A DNA stretch of 64,000 bases. It comes from Nemophila menziesii (lineage: Eukaryota; Streptophyta; Magnoliopsida; Boraginales; Hydrophyllaceae). Location: positions 124,001-188,000 of the forward strand of contig JARWIR010000062.1 of the NCBI GenBank assembly GCA_029959085.1, in the 5' to 3' direction. This document shows positions 23,425 through 34,966 of this stretch, one piece after another. Numbering within the stretch: position 1 is the stretch's first letter; each line of letters begins with the position of its first letter. The notes under the pieces are model-generated. The model was not told the DNA's origin, searched no databases, and saw nothing but the letters and a program-made list of their open reading frames with translations. A program made the position numbers and the translations under genes.

Positions 23425-23966
23425 TTTATATGAAATTTTTAATTGTTGTTGTTATTGAAAGTAATATGTAGTAGTAACGGATTTATATTTTGTCTAGATT
23501 GATTAATGTTCCTTCGTTCATTTCCACATCCACTGTAATTGGACATGGAAGTAGTATATATAACTTTGATAAATCAAATACTCTTAAGCATTTTTTGTAA
23601 AATTTAAAAGACTAAATTTGTTGTTCCTCATCGTCCTAACACATTAAACAATCTGGTGCTCATATGAGATACATTGTCATTTGCATTTTGAAAACAAAAA
23701 TGAAAGAAAAAAACTCCCTCTAGAATAATTAAGTACACAAATGCAAAATCTTACACATATATGATGTTCACTGATATTATTTAGACTACTATTGTAGTAT
23801 GTCAATTTCCCATTTCTTTAGAGTTTACACGCATGGGGTTGGCCAAATAATGTGATGTTATTTTCCTATAAAAGAACATGAAATCTACCTACAATATTCC
23901 ACCAAGAAATCTTTATGTTTTCAAAGACCAATTTCAATTTGGTAACATAATTTGTTAGATAACATA

Positions 23967-24230
23967 CCTAAACATAAACAGAAGAAATTTAATATTAGTT
24001 GACTTCTCAGTATTTGGTAGATAGAAGGAGATATAGTTAGAAGCATTCAGTAATATTATGAATTGCACTATTAATCCCTTTATTGTGCCTAAACATAAAC
24101 AATATAAATTTAATATTATTTGACTTCTCAGTATTTGGTAGATAGAATTTTTTGTTATGTGTTTTAGGAGATATAGTTCGAAGCATTCAGAAATATTACG
24201 AATTTCACTATTAATCCCTATATTGTGCAG
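23967..24230 (+). repeat. 121-bp local tandem duplication before the FBA exon, U5
   Basis: The segment cctaaacataaac... (23967) restarts at 24088, just where the first copy's acceptor would be (tattgtgc|cta). The first copy has lost its AG and only the second keeps tattgtgcag. The first copy also lacks about 20 bp (aattttttgttatgtgtttta). Confidence 0.85.
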
Positions 24231-24511
24231 GGTTCATTAAAACACATCTCGAGCAATCCAAGTCTAAAATGAAGCTTATTGCTACAGTGTCTAGGACAAG
24301 GGCCCACCTATATGATGTAGGCTTTACATTGGGTGAACTTTCCAACATGAAGGAAATTGATTACCCGGATATAATGGAGGAATCTATTTACATAATTTCA
24401 ATTACAGACTCTTACAATGGCTTGATTTGCCTATACTATTTTGTTTAACAGAAAAAAGATACAATCGTTTTGTGAAATCCTTCAACTCGAAAGCACCTTC
24501 AATTATATACC
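24231..24511 (+). pseudogene. FBA exon remnant, U5 (best-preserved frame)
   Basis: One reading frame stays open from the acceptor through FIKTHLEQSKSKMKLIATVS, YDVGFTLGELSN, KEIDYP and DSYNGLICLYYFV. This is about 75 residues that match the start of a plant FBA domain in order and spacing. A private TAA (from TCA) follows, and 9 codons later comes the shared TGA in IVL-stop-NPSTRKHLQ. The frame differs from other copies by a 2-bp difference (acaaggg against acagaaggg). The Cys of the family motif is Tyr. It could be a late-decaying copy or one whose frame was restored by chance. It is the best query for finding the parent gene. Confidence 0.85.
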
Positions 24512-25749
24512 TTTATTTTGAAAGATGTTAATTACACCCCTATGTTACCCCCTATGTTACAATAATATTCTTTAGCTACACATATGATTAATGAACCAAT
24601 AATTTTCTTATATAATAATATGCCTTGAAGTTTTATGTAATATGAACTCTTAATTTTTCTATATGATATCTCAAATACTTATACTAAGGTAGTATTACTC
24701 AATTGTTGACCAATGGGTTCTTGCTACCACTTAGGTGTATACGTCATATACTAAATTTTATGTAGCATAAACGACAAATAATTTATCAATAAGGACCCAC
24801 ATCCTAAAATTTTAAAATATTCATATGCTCTCACACATTTATAGTCTTCCTTCATTTTACTCGAAAAGAGATTCTCCTTCTTAAAACATGATCGAAACAA
24901 AAAAAAATTCATTAGATTCCGAGTTTAATATGGTGGAACTAATATGGAAATTTGGTAAGTCGAGACACATTTCACTTGGGATACATTATCTTGATAGGTT
25001 TTTTCTATTTAAAATCTTAATTTTTTATATATGCGAAAAATTATATGTTTTTGTGTCTAATTTGTGTTTAATGTCCCCTTTTTCCAGATTTGATGTTTTA
25101 AAATTAGATCTAGTTCGTTAATTTGATCTCATATAATGTGAGGAGGTGGAATTTTTTTGCTTGAATTAAAGTTTAATATATGTATTATATTTCTCATTTA
25201 AATTATTATAAGGGTTTTAGAAGATTGTTAATGACTATAAGCTTTTAGCAAATGCAAATGCATTGATGAGGCTATTGCTAATAAGGAGATTACAAGCAGG
25301 GTTAATGAATTGCCTTTGCAATTGAAAATGTATTTTTCATTCTTCTATTAAATATTAATCAAACTTACTCATTTAATTAAATCCTCAAGAAATTACCTTC
25401 CTTGTAAATCATGTGATTGCTTCATTGTGCTTTTTAGTGTTGTAAATTGATGTTAGAGTTAATTGACCCGTCTCAACTAGCATCAGATATTTATCTCTTA
25501 TGTACTTTATTAAGGTGGCGTGAGTTCATTGTTAGTTTAGTTTAAATTTAATTTTTCCTTCCTCATGAGTATTGAACGCGAAATTTCCTCAATATCTTCA
25601 CTAAAAATATGCCTTCTTTTGCTAGTTTGATTATCCCACAAATTGGTTATGAAATCAAGATACTATCGAACTTCGTAACCTTCAAAAACAAGTTCAGTAA
25701 TTTTTTTTGTAAGTGAATTAACTCGGTTTTAAATTTTTAAAAAAATTAT

Positions 25750-25751
<2 letters not shown>

Positions 25752-25780
<29 letters not shown>

Positions 25781-25782
25781 AC
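25752..25782 (+). repeat. TA-rich microsatellite, U5
   Basis: Expanded run gtatatatac followed by (at)n and acacatg. The same position in U1, U9 and U11 has a shorter version (8091-8116). Confidence 0.8.
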
Positions 25783-28483
25783 ACATGTATGGTTGCTTCT
25801 TTAGTAGAAATAAAATAGAATTCAACACCAAAACAAATGTTTTTCTTTCCATAGTTTCAACATTTGTGTTGAGGTGAGAATATTATTATTTTGTATTTTT
25901 TACAATGATTTTTCCCCCAAATAAGATAACATAATATTTTAATGATGTATTTAACTTCCTCTTTTCTATGAGACTGAAATATGAGACATACTTGCTATTT
26001 TTAAAATCAAGGAGATAATATATTGTATTTATCTATGTCATATATATGTCAAATACAATCATATTTTGCTTCCATATTGAGGGTAAAATTGGTTTTTACA
26101 TTCATTTTACAGGAAGGAGAAGGGGTATATGCACATTGTTTCAAAATACCAAATAGAAAGTATCCCACTATATTCCGGTAATAGTTAGGCATAGTACTTG
26201 AAAAGTTTGAATCAATTGACTTTTTTTGGTTTCTACAATTAAAATTTGCTTTGCAGAAGTATTTTATTTCGAAAAACGATAATAGCTAGACGTGTTAATG
26301 CCTCGTTATTTCAATTGCCATAAAGTAAGTTATTTTTTACTTCTTATAGTAAAAATAAATTTTTACGGATTGATCATACTATTGATTTAAAATGTGGGTG
26401 ATTCTCTTGAATGAAGATAAGGAGAGGACTAATGAAAGAAGCATGTTACACTTTTATCTCGTATTAGCATATTATTGCAGATTTAATAAAAAAAAGTGTT
26501 GTTTTCCGGATTACTCGGCTGTATATAACTTGCTAAAATTTCGGAGAATTTCTATAACATGACATTGGTGATCTTAAAGGTATGATAGATAAATGGAAAC
26601 CAGATTTAATTTTTGTTGACATGTAATATGTCTTTGAATATTTTGTAGGTAATTATATTGTAACTATTGGTCTCATGAGTATGATATATTCCCTACACCA
26701 TTCTAGACTTGAAGCTTATGTGCATCCCCTCTTTTGATTCTAGATTCGGGTATTATTACATAACTGAGAATAAAATTATGTTTAAATCTATTTAAATTGT
26801 GTTTTTTGGAATCTGTGTAGTTTAATTTAACTCTGGGCCATCTCGGATATTGTCGGAATGTACCATAAGATATTTATATTTGTCTTTATATATCATGGAA
26901 ATTTGTATTTAATTATGAAGTAAATAAAATTTAAGAACTTTATATTTATTTTAAACAATTTGTATAAAGATTCATGTTAAAGATGATTTAATTAAGAGTG
27001 TCTATCTCTTTTTTTATTAATTTTTTTAGCATTTAGATTAGTTTAGCTTTATCATTATAATTTTTTGTGAAGGTTATATATGTAGTTGTATCAAAATGGT
27101 CAATGAATATATGCAATAATGTTATATTTGTAAGTTGTAGATGAATTATTAACATAACAAGTCAAGATCATCTATTCTAGTTGTTAAATCATGATATTTA
27201 TTATAATACTGAGTTCCAAGGTAGTTTTTTTTAACAAATTGTAGGGCATGTCTGGTGTTCAAGCATCATGTATGAACAAACAGATTTTGTTGAGACATTA
27301 ATGATGAAATAAGATTGAAAAAGACAATATGCCTTATGCACATGCCACATCCGGTCATGTTTCAGGTAAAAGTATTTTGTGTATTGGTTACTTAATATGA
27401 TAATTTTCCCATATTAAAAATTAACACAAAAAATTAAGAGAAGTACCTACCATAAAATTAACTTATTAATATATAAAGTTGCATTGTTTTGCAGAATAGA
27501 AGGTCCTACATTACAATTACAAAAAAGTACATGGCCATTTGATTTCATGATCTTTCATTTAACTAAATCCTTTTTTCACAAGTATGACATGATACAGGAT
27601 CCTAGTGTAATGGATACTCACCAAAATGATAATTTATCATGTAATTTTAATCAACCATTAATATTTTACATATAATTATGGTAATATTACATGCCTAAAT
27701 ACTCTAGGATATTTCCACATAAAACTTGTTTTATGTAATATTTATTATTCATTAATTTTTAAATTAAGAGGTTTTTAGTATTGTGCAAGAGTTGACTGTG
27801 AAGTTCTTGATTCATTCAGTTGTAAACTTGGTTCTCTACTCGTGCAACGAGGATTTCTATGGGATTTATTGGTGTTATCAATGTTATATGTGTGTTTGAG
27901 GGAAAAGATGTATTAAAGTAAGCAATTGACCATTTATTTTTTCATCCATTCATGTGTTCTAATGCATTGCGAAATTTTTCATTTGTTGTTGGTAATGTTG
28001 AAATATTTGACCGTCGTGAATGTTTCTGGCCTATAAACTAGAGTATGTCTCATGAATATAGAGTTGTAAGTTCTTTCTTCTATTTATTTCATTGGAATAG
28101 ATATTTTGTTGTTTATAAGATAGAAAAGAGTTTGGGGCTTGCCTCCCCATACAAAAATTATATTATGTGCATAGCATATAAGGTGGTGTTTTTACAAATT
28201 TAATGGCAGGTCGAAATTTAAAAAGAGAGTGATGGCTAGAAAGACGATGTTTAGCGAACCTGAAAAAAGAAGACGTTACAATCCGAAATTTGTCATAGAA
28301 TAGAATTTGGCCAAAAGGTTTTGAATTGGTTGAGCTATTTTTGAAATGGTTAGGAGGGAAATGCTTTTGTTGGTTTTGGCTATCATATATAAGGTCCAAC
28401 CTTGTAACTATTTTACTAAATAATATGGAATTAATGTTAATATTTTTGATAATTACATTAGTGAGAATGATTAGGTATTGATT

Positions 28484-28487
<4 letters not shown>

Positions 28488-28525
<38 letters not shown>
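28488..28525 (+). repeat. (AT)n microsatellite, U5
   Basis: About 18 AT dinucleotides at the downstream edge of the LINE fragment. Every other unit has a shorter TA run at the same place (for example 4018-4029, 14601-14628, 18031-18047, 21480-21496). Confidence 0.85.
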
Positions 28526-28529
<4 letters not shown>

Positions 28530-28905
28530 CCCCATTATGAAGCGACCATCGAGATCCCCATTTAACCACGTAAATACCCTCCACGATGGTTTGACACACT
28601 TGAAAATCATTCGGTTTAGGTACATATTGATGTTGACACTTTCCATAGTGTAAAACTTTCCACTGTTGTTTCCCGAATAGCGCTTGGTTCATATACCATG
28701 CCTTATGAAACCCTATTGCTCCTAGACTATTTGCTACACATATTTTATCCCACGAAACCCAACTAGTTGGTAAATAGACAATGCAAAATTTTCTTAGAAG
28801 GAAAATGTATAAAATATTATTTTTGATTGGATCATATATTTTATTTGAAATTGTGAAAAGAAGCTAAAAATGAAGGGTGCGCTCCTCAACTTGGAGAGTA
28901 TTGTA
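28526..28905 (-). mobile_element. LINE reverse transcriptase fragment, U5
   Basis: Minus-strand relic in which NQALFGKQQWKVLHYGKCQHQY continues in frame into VPKPNDFQV and VEGIYVVKWGSRWSLHNG. The last part fits the LINE pattern WRxI ... GxRWxxGNG. The upstream WDKIC block is in another frame because of local changes. An (AT)n microsatellite sits directly at its downstream edge. Confidence 0.75.
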
Positions 28906-29385
28906 AAAAATATTAATATTATTGTTAACAGTTATCGGTATACGATCTTTTTTCAGCTCGCCTCTTCGGAAGACTGTGGACTTTTGTTTCCTTCCAATTA
29001 GATATATTGTATGGATTTATAGGGAAGAAAGTAGGTTTAACTTTTTTTTACCTTATTATTATATTTTAGTTAGAGTGATATTTGGTTTTGTTTACCCAAC
29101 AAAGGTTGTACAATGATTCTCATATAATTTTGATATATATATTTTCCAAAAAAAATTACTATATGTAAACTCACCTAACAAAAAGGAAAAACAAAATCAT
29201 AAACTAAGACCACCAAGAAAGTAAATTCAAGGGCAATATTGACCAAAGAAAAAATATATAATGAATGTCTGGATTATAGTAAAGAAATAGAAAAGGGAGT
29301 ATAATAAGAGAAAGGAAAGGAGAATATTTAATCTTATCTGGACTAGTATAAATAGATGAAAAAAATCCTTAAAAGATTATATAAT

Positions 29386-29516
29386 TGGGTTAATAACCCA
29401 AAAAGTCTACAACCAAACAATTGTTGTCCAAAAGGTCCAATCAAATAAAAAGCCCATAATTCAATTACTTTCCCCATTAGTATAGAGGGAGTTATATAAC
29501 AAGCTCTATATTTTAT
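29386..29516 (+). promoter_or_regulatory. Promoter-like block, U6 (decayed)
   Basis: Same state as U2 (GGTCCA, AGCCCA, no telo-box), in line with the shared 1.6-kb tract. Confidence 0.4.
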
Positions 29517-30309
29517 TACACATAACATAATAAAAAACTCAGATTACATGCAAAATTCAAAACATTTTCACTTCAATTTCATAAAATTTTAGATAATCCC
29601 TTAAAACACTCATTAATCCAAAACAACCATCAGCAAGATTTAACATATTTTAGGCAAAGACTATAAGGAAAGAACCTTGAAGAAGATCCAAGAAACTAAG
29701 CATAACACGGGTACATTTTCTCATTTTATCTAGTTTTAATTTTAAAAATCTTTATAATAGATGAACTAACCATCATAGGTTAATGGGTTTGTTAAATATT
29801 CATGATTTACTAACAATAATTGTGGGTAATGTGTATGATTAAATGGATGATTTTATAAAAAATAAAGTGGATACAGTTACCCATAGGTAATAGGAAAATA
29901 GGTGTACACTATCATGTAATAATTTAAGGGGTCGTTAGCCACTATATTCGAAATCAATTTTCTGTTTTGTTTTCTTCATGTAAGTTATTAAAATCTTGGT
30001 TTTAGATAAGTTATGAAACACTGGGTTTTGAGTTAGGGTAACAATCATGTTTTTTTAAAGATCAACGTGTGTAATGGGTAGATTAACTATTGCAAATATA
30101 TACTTTGGTAGTTGTAATAAAATATTTTCTTAAATATTTAAAGAAAAATAAAATAAATCATAGATTGAAAGATTAACATTTAATTAAATTTATTTTAGGA
30201 TATTTATTTAATTATATAACTAGATAACAATTAGATATAATTTTGATTATGAAATTAATATTTTATTTATGTATATTCTTTACTATATGTTTGTATGGAT
30301 TTTGTACTC

Positions 30310-30408
30310 AGGTTTTACAAAATTAAGATTTTGATCATGTTAAGAATAAGATCTGTTATAATAAATAAAAGAATAAGATCAATGATCATTTCACTTCATT
30401 TCAGCTAA
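30310..30408 (+). pseudogene. F-box half-like segment, U6
   Basis: Same truncated version as in U2 (RSMIIS, stop after 32 codons), as expected from the near-identity of these two stretches. Confidence 0.35.
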
Positions 30409-32064
30409 TCCCTAAGATTTAATTTTTCATGGTGGTAAGATTTACTTAATTTATATGAAATTTTTAATTGTTGTTGTGATTGAAAGTAATATGCAGTAGT
30501 AAGTGATATTTTGTTTAAATATGTCAATTTGTATAAAGATTCATGGTAAATATCATTTAATAATGAGTGTCTATTTATTTATTTTTTATTTTTTTTAGCT
30601 TTTAGTTTAGTTTTATCGTTATAATTTTTTGTGAAAGTTATATATGTAGTTGTATTTTAATGGTCAAAAAATATATGCAATAATGTTATCTTTGTAAGTT
30701 GTAGATGAATTACTAACATAACAAGTCGAGATCATCTATTCTAGTTGTTAAATCATGATGCTTATTGCAATATTGAGTTTCAAGGTAGTTTTTTTTAACA
30801 AATTGTAGGGCATGTCTAGTGTTCAAGCATCATGTATGAACCAACAGATTTTCATGAGAAATTAATGCTGAAATAAGATTGAAAAAGACAATATGCCTTA
30901 AGCACATGCCACATCCGGTCACATTTCAGGTAAAATTATTTTATGTATTGATTACTTAATATGGTCATTTTTCAATATTAAAAATTAACTCAAAAAATCA
31001 TTAGAAGTACCTATCATAAAATTAACTTATTAATATATGAAGTTGCATTGTTTTGCAAAATAGAAAGTCCTATAGTACAATTACAAAAAAGTACATGGCC
31101 ATTTGATTTCTTGATCTTTCTTTTAACTAAATCCTTTTTTCATAAGCATGACATGATGCAAGATTCTAGTGTAATGTATACTCAACAAAATTATAATTTG
31201 TCATGTAATTTCAATCAACCATTAATATTTAACATATAATTATGGTAATATTACATGCCTAAATACTCTAGGATATTTTTACATAACACTTTTTTATGTC
31301 ATATTTATTATTCATTAATTTTTAAATTAAGAGGTTTTTAGTATTGTGCAAGAGTTGACTATGAAATTCTTGATTCCTTCAGTTGTAAACTTGGCTCTCT
31401 ACTCGTACAATGAGGATTTCTATGGGATTTTTAGTGTTATCAATGTTATATGTGTGTTTGAGGGAAAAGATGTATTGAAGTAAGCAATTGACCATTTATT
31501 TTTTCATCCATTCATGTGTTCTAATGCATTGCAAAAGTTTTCATTTGTTGTAGGTAATGTTGAAATATTTGACCCACGTGAATGTTTCTGGCATAAACTA
31601 GAGTATGTGTCATGAATATAGAGTTGTAAGTTCTTTATTCTATTTATTTCATTGGTATAGATATTTTGTTGTTTATAAGATAGAAAAAAAATTTGGGGCT
31701 TGCCTCCCCTTACAAAAACTATATGATGTGCATAGCATATAAGTTGGTGTTTTTACCAATTTAATGGCAGGTCGAATTTTACAAAGAGAGTGATGGCTAG
31801 AAAGATGATGTTTTAGCAAACCTGAAAAAAGAAGACATTTTAGTCTGAAATTTGTCATAGAATAGCATTTGGCAAAAGGTTTTGAATTGGTTGAGCTATT
31901 GTTGAAATGGTTATGAGGGAAATGCATTAGTTTGTTTTGGCTAATATATATAAGGTCCAAACTTGTAACTATTTCACTAAATAATATGGAATTAATGTTA
32001 ATATATTTGGTAATTATATTAGTGAGAATGATTAGGTATTGATTTATGTGTATATATATATACT

Positions 32065-32445
32065 TACCCCATTATGAAGCGACCATTAGGATCCCCATTT
32101 AACCACGTAAATACCCTCCACGATGGTTTGACACACTTGAAAATCATTCGGTTTAGGTACATATTGATGTAGATACTTTCCATCGTGTAACAGTTTCCAC
32201 CGTAGTTTCCCGAATAGTCTTTGGTTCGTATACCATGCCTTATGAAACAATAGAGCTCCTAGACTAGTTGGTACACATATTTTATCCCATGAAACCCAAT
32301 TGGTTGGAACATAGACTATGCAAAATTTTCTTAGAAGGAAAATGTATAGAATATTATTATTTGATTGGATCATATATTTTATTTAAAAATTGTGAAAAGA
32401 AGCTACAAATGAAGGGTATGCTCCCCAACTTAGAGAGTATTGTTA
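32065..32445 (-). mobile_element. LINE reverse transcriptase fragment, U6
   Basis: A 95-residue minus-strand frame (32086-32373) reads through WDKICVPTSLGALLFHKAWYTN, LFGKLRWKLLHDGKYLHQYV and VEGIYVVKWGS. Here both blocks share one frame, so this copy best preserves the original joining. Confidence 0.8.
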
Positions 32446-32937
32446 AATATTAAGATTATTGTTAACAATTATCGGTATACGATGTATTTTCAGCTCGCCT
32501 CTTCGGAAGACTATGGACTTTTATTACCTTCCAATTTGGATATATTGTATGGATTTATAGGGAAGAAAGTAGTTTTAACTTTTTTTATCTTATTATTAGA
32601 TTTTATTTAGAGTGATGTTTGGTTTGGTTTACCCAACTGAGGTTGTACATTTATGATTCTCATATCATTTTGATATATTTATTTTCCTTAAAAATCACTA
32701 TATGTAAACCAACCTAACAAAAAAGAAAAACAAAATCATAAACTAAGACCACCAAGAAAGTAAATTCAAGGGCGATATTGACAAAAGAATATATATTTAA
32801 TGAATGTTTAGATTAAGGAGTGATTCGTTAGTAATGAAATAGAAGAGGGAGTATAATAAATGAAAGGAAAGGAGAATATTTAATCTTATTTGGACTAATA
32901 TAAATAGATGAAAAAAATACTCTAAAAGATTATATAA

Positions 32938-33068
32938 TTGGGTTAACAACCCAAAAAGTCTACCATCAATCAATTGTTGTCCAAAAGGTCCAATCAAATA
33001 AAAAGCCCATAATACACTTACTTTCCCCATTAGTATAGAGGAAGCTATATAACAAACCCTATATTTTA
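32938..33068 (+). promoter_or_regulatory. Promoter-like block, U7
   Basis: First box GGTCCA, second AGCCCA intact, telo-box AAACCCTA intact. Confidence 0.45.
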
Positions 33069-33880
33069 TTCCAGTTAACATAATAAAAAACCCAGATTAC
33101 ATGCAAAATCCAAAACATTTTCACTTCAATATCATACAATTTTAGATAAACCCTTAAAACACTCATTGATCCAAAAACAACAATCAACAATATTTAACAT
33201 CTTTTAGTCAAAGACTATAAAAGAATGAACCTCAAGAGGATCCAAGGAACTGAGCATAACACGGGTACATTTTCTTATTTTATCTAGTTTTATCGGTAAA
33301 AATATTTATAATAGATGAATTTTTTTTGTCAAATATAATAGATGAATTACCCATTATAGGTTAATGGGTTTGTTAAATATTCATGATTTACTAACAATAA
33401 TTGTGGATAATGTGTATGATTAAATGGATGGTTTTATACAAGATAAAGTGGACGTAGTTACCCATAGGTAATAGGAAAATAGGTGTACACTATCATGTAA
33501 TAATTTGGGGGTCCTTAACGACTGTATTCAAATTCAATTTTCTGTTTTGTTTTCTTCTATTTAAGTTATTAAAATCTTGGTTTTAGATAAGTGATGAATC
33601 ACTGGATTTTGAGTTAGGGTAACAATAATGTTTTGTTAAAGACCAACTGTGTAGTGGGTAGATTAACTATTGCAAGTATATATTTTGGTAGTTGTAATAA
33701 AATAATTTCTTAAATATTTAAAAAAAAATCATATATTGAATGATTAACATTTAATTAAATTTATTTTAGGATATTTATTTAATTATATTACTAAATAACA
33801 ATTAGATTTAATTTTGATTATGAAATTAATATTTTATTTATGTATAATTTTTAACATATGTTTGTATGGATTTTGTACTT

Positions 33881-34015
33881 AGGTTTTACAAAATAAAGAT
33901 TTTGATCATGTTAAGGATAAGATCTGTTATGATAAATAAAAGAATAAGATCGTTGTTCATGTCATTTCAGCTAATCCCTAAGATTTTCTTTTGTATGGTG
34001 GTAAGATTTACTTGA
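33881..34015 (+). pseudogene. F-box half-like ORF, U7
   Basis: The 45-codon frame is open but ends with TGA (ttgattt for ttaattt). It has RSLFMS in place of RSLIMS. Confidence 0.38.
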
Positions 34016-34685
34016 TTTATATGAAATTTTTTAATTGTTGTTGTGATTGAAAGTAATATGCAGTAGTAACTGAAATTTTGTTTAATGTTGCCTTCGTCAA
34101 TTTCCATTGTGATTGAACATGGAAGAAGTATATATAAATTTGAAAAAACAAATACTCTTAAGCATTTTTTGTAAAATTTAAAAGACTAAATTGTTGTTTC
34201 TCATCGTCCTAACACAATAAACAATCCGGTTCTCATATGAGATACATGGTCTCTCAAAACAAAGATGTCGGTTATCTGCATTTAGAAAACTAAAATGAAA
34301 GATAAAAAACCCTTTAGAATAATTAAGTACACATATACAAAATTTTACACATATATGATGTTCACTAATATTATTTAGACTACTATTGTAGTATGTCAGT
34401 TTCCCATTTATTTAGAGTTTACACACATGGGGTTGGCCAAATCATGTGATGTTAATTTCTTATAAAATAACATGAAATCTACCTAGAATATTTCACTAAG
34501 AACTCTTTATGTTTTCAAAGACCAGTTTCCATAGGGTAACTTAATTTGTGAGATAACATATCTAAATATAAACAGCAAAAATTTAATATTAGTTGACTTC
34601 TCAGTATTAGGTAGATAGAATTGTTGTTATGTTAGAAATATTCAGTAATTTTATGAATTGCAATATTAATCCCTATATTGTGCAG

Positions 34686-34966
34686 GGTTCATTAAAACAA
34701 ATCACGAGCAATCAAAAAAAAAATGAAGCTTATTGCTACAGTGTCTAGGACAGAAGGGCCCACCTATATGATGTAGGCCTTACATTGGGTGAACTTTCCA
34801 ACATGAAGGAAATTGATTATCCGGTTATAATGGAGGAATCTATTTACATAATTTCAATTGCAGGCTCTTAAAATGGCTTGATCTACCTATACTAATTTGG
34901 TTCACAGAAAAGAAGATACAATCGTTTTGTGAAATCCTTCAACTCGAAAGCACATTCAATTATATA
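34686..34966 (+). pseudogene. FBA exon remnant, U7
   Basis: The exon starts FIKTNHEQSKKKMKLIATVSRTEGPTY and then runs into a stop (ATG ATG TAG) because of the frameshift most copies share. The core reads GS-stop-NGLIYLY as in U0, U8 and U10, and the Trp-to-TGA change follows. A run of ten A residues has replaced the serine codons. Confidence 0.8.

Larger units (their letters stand above)
22405..29425 (+). repeat. Array unit U5 (long, most divergent)
   Basis: A long unit of about 7.0 kb that differs more from the other long units than they do from each other. It has the best-preserved FBA reading frame, a 121-bp local tandem duplication just before that exon, and two TA microsatellites (25752-25782 and 28488-28525). 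Its exon-like blocks after position 26950 resemble those of the short units, so it may preserve the parental form of the short lineage (inference). Confidence 0.88.
29426..32978 (+). repeat. Array unit U6 (short)
   Basis: A short unit with the same deletion junction as U2 (near 30515). Its first 1.3 kb, together with the last 370 bp of U5, is almost identical to 11609-13270 at an offset of about 17,443 bp. After that it diverges and resembles U5 more, so the unit is a mosaic. Confidence 0.88.
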
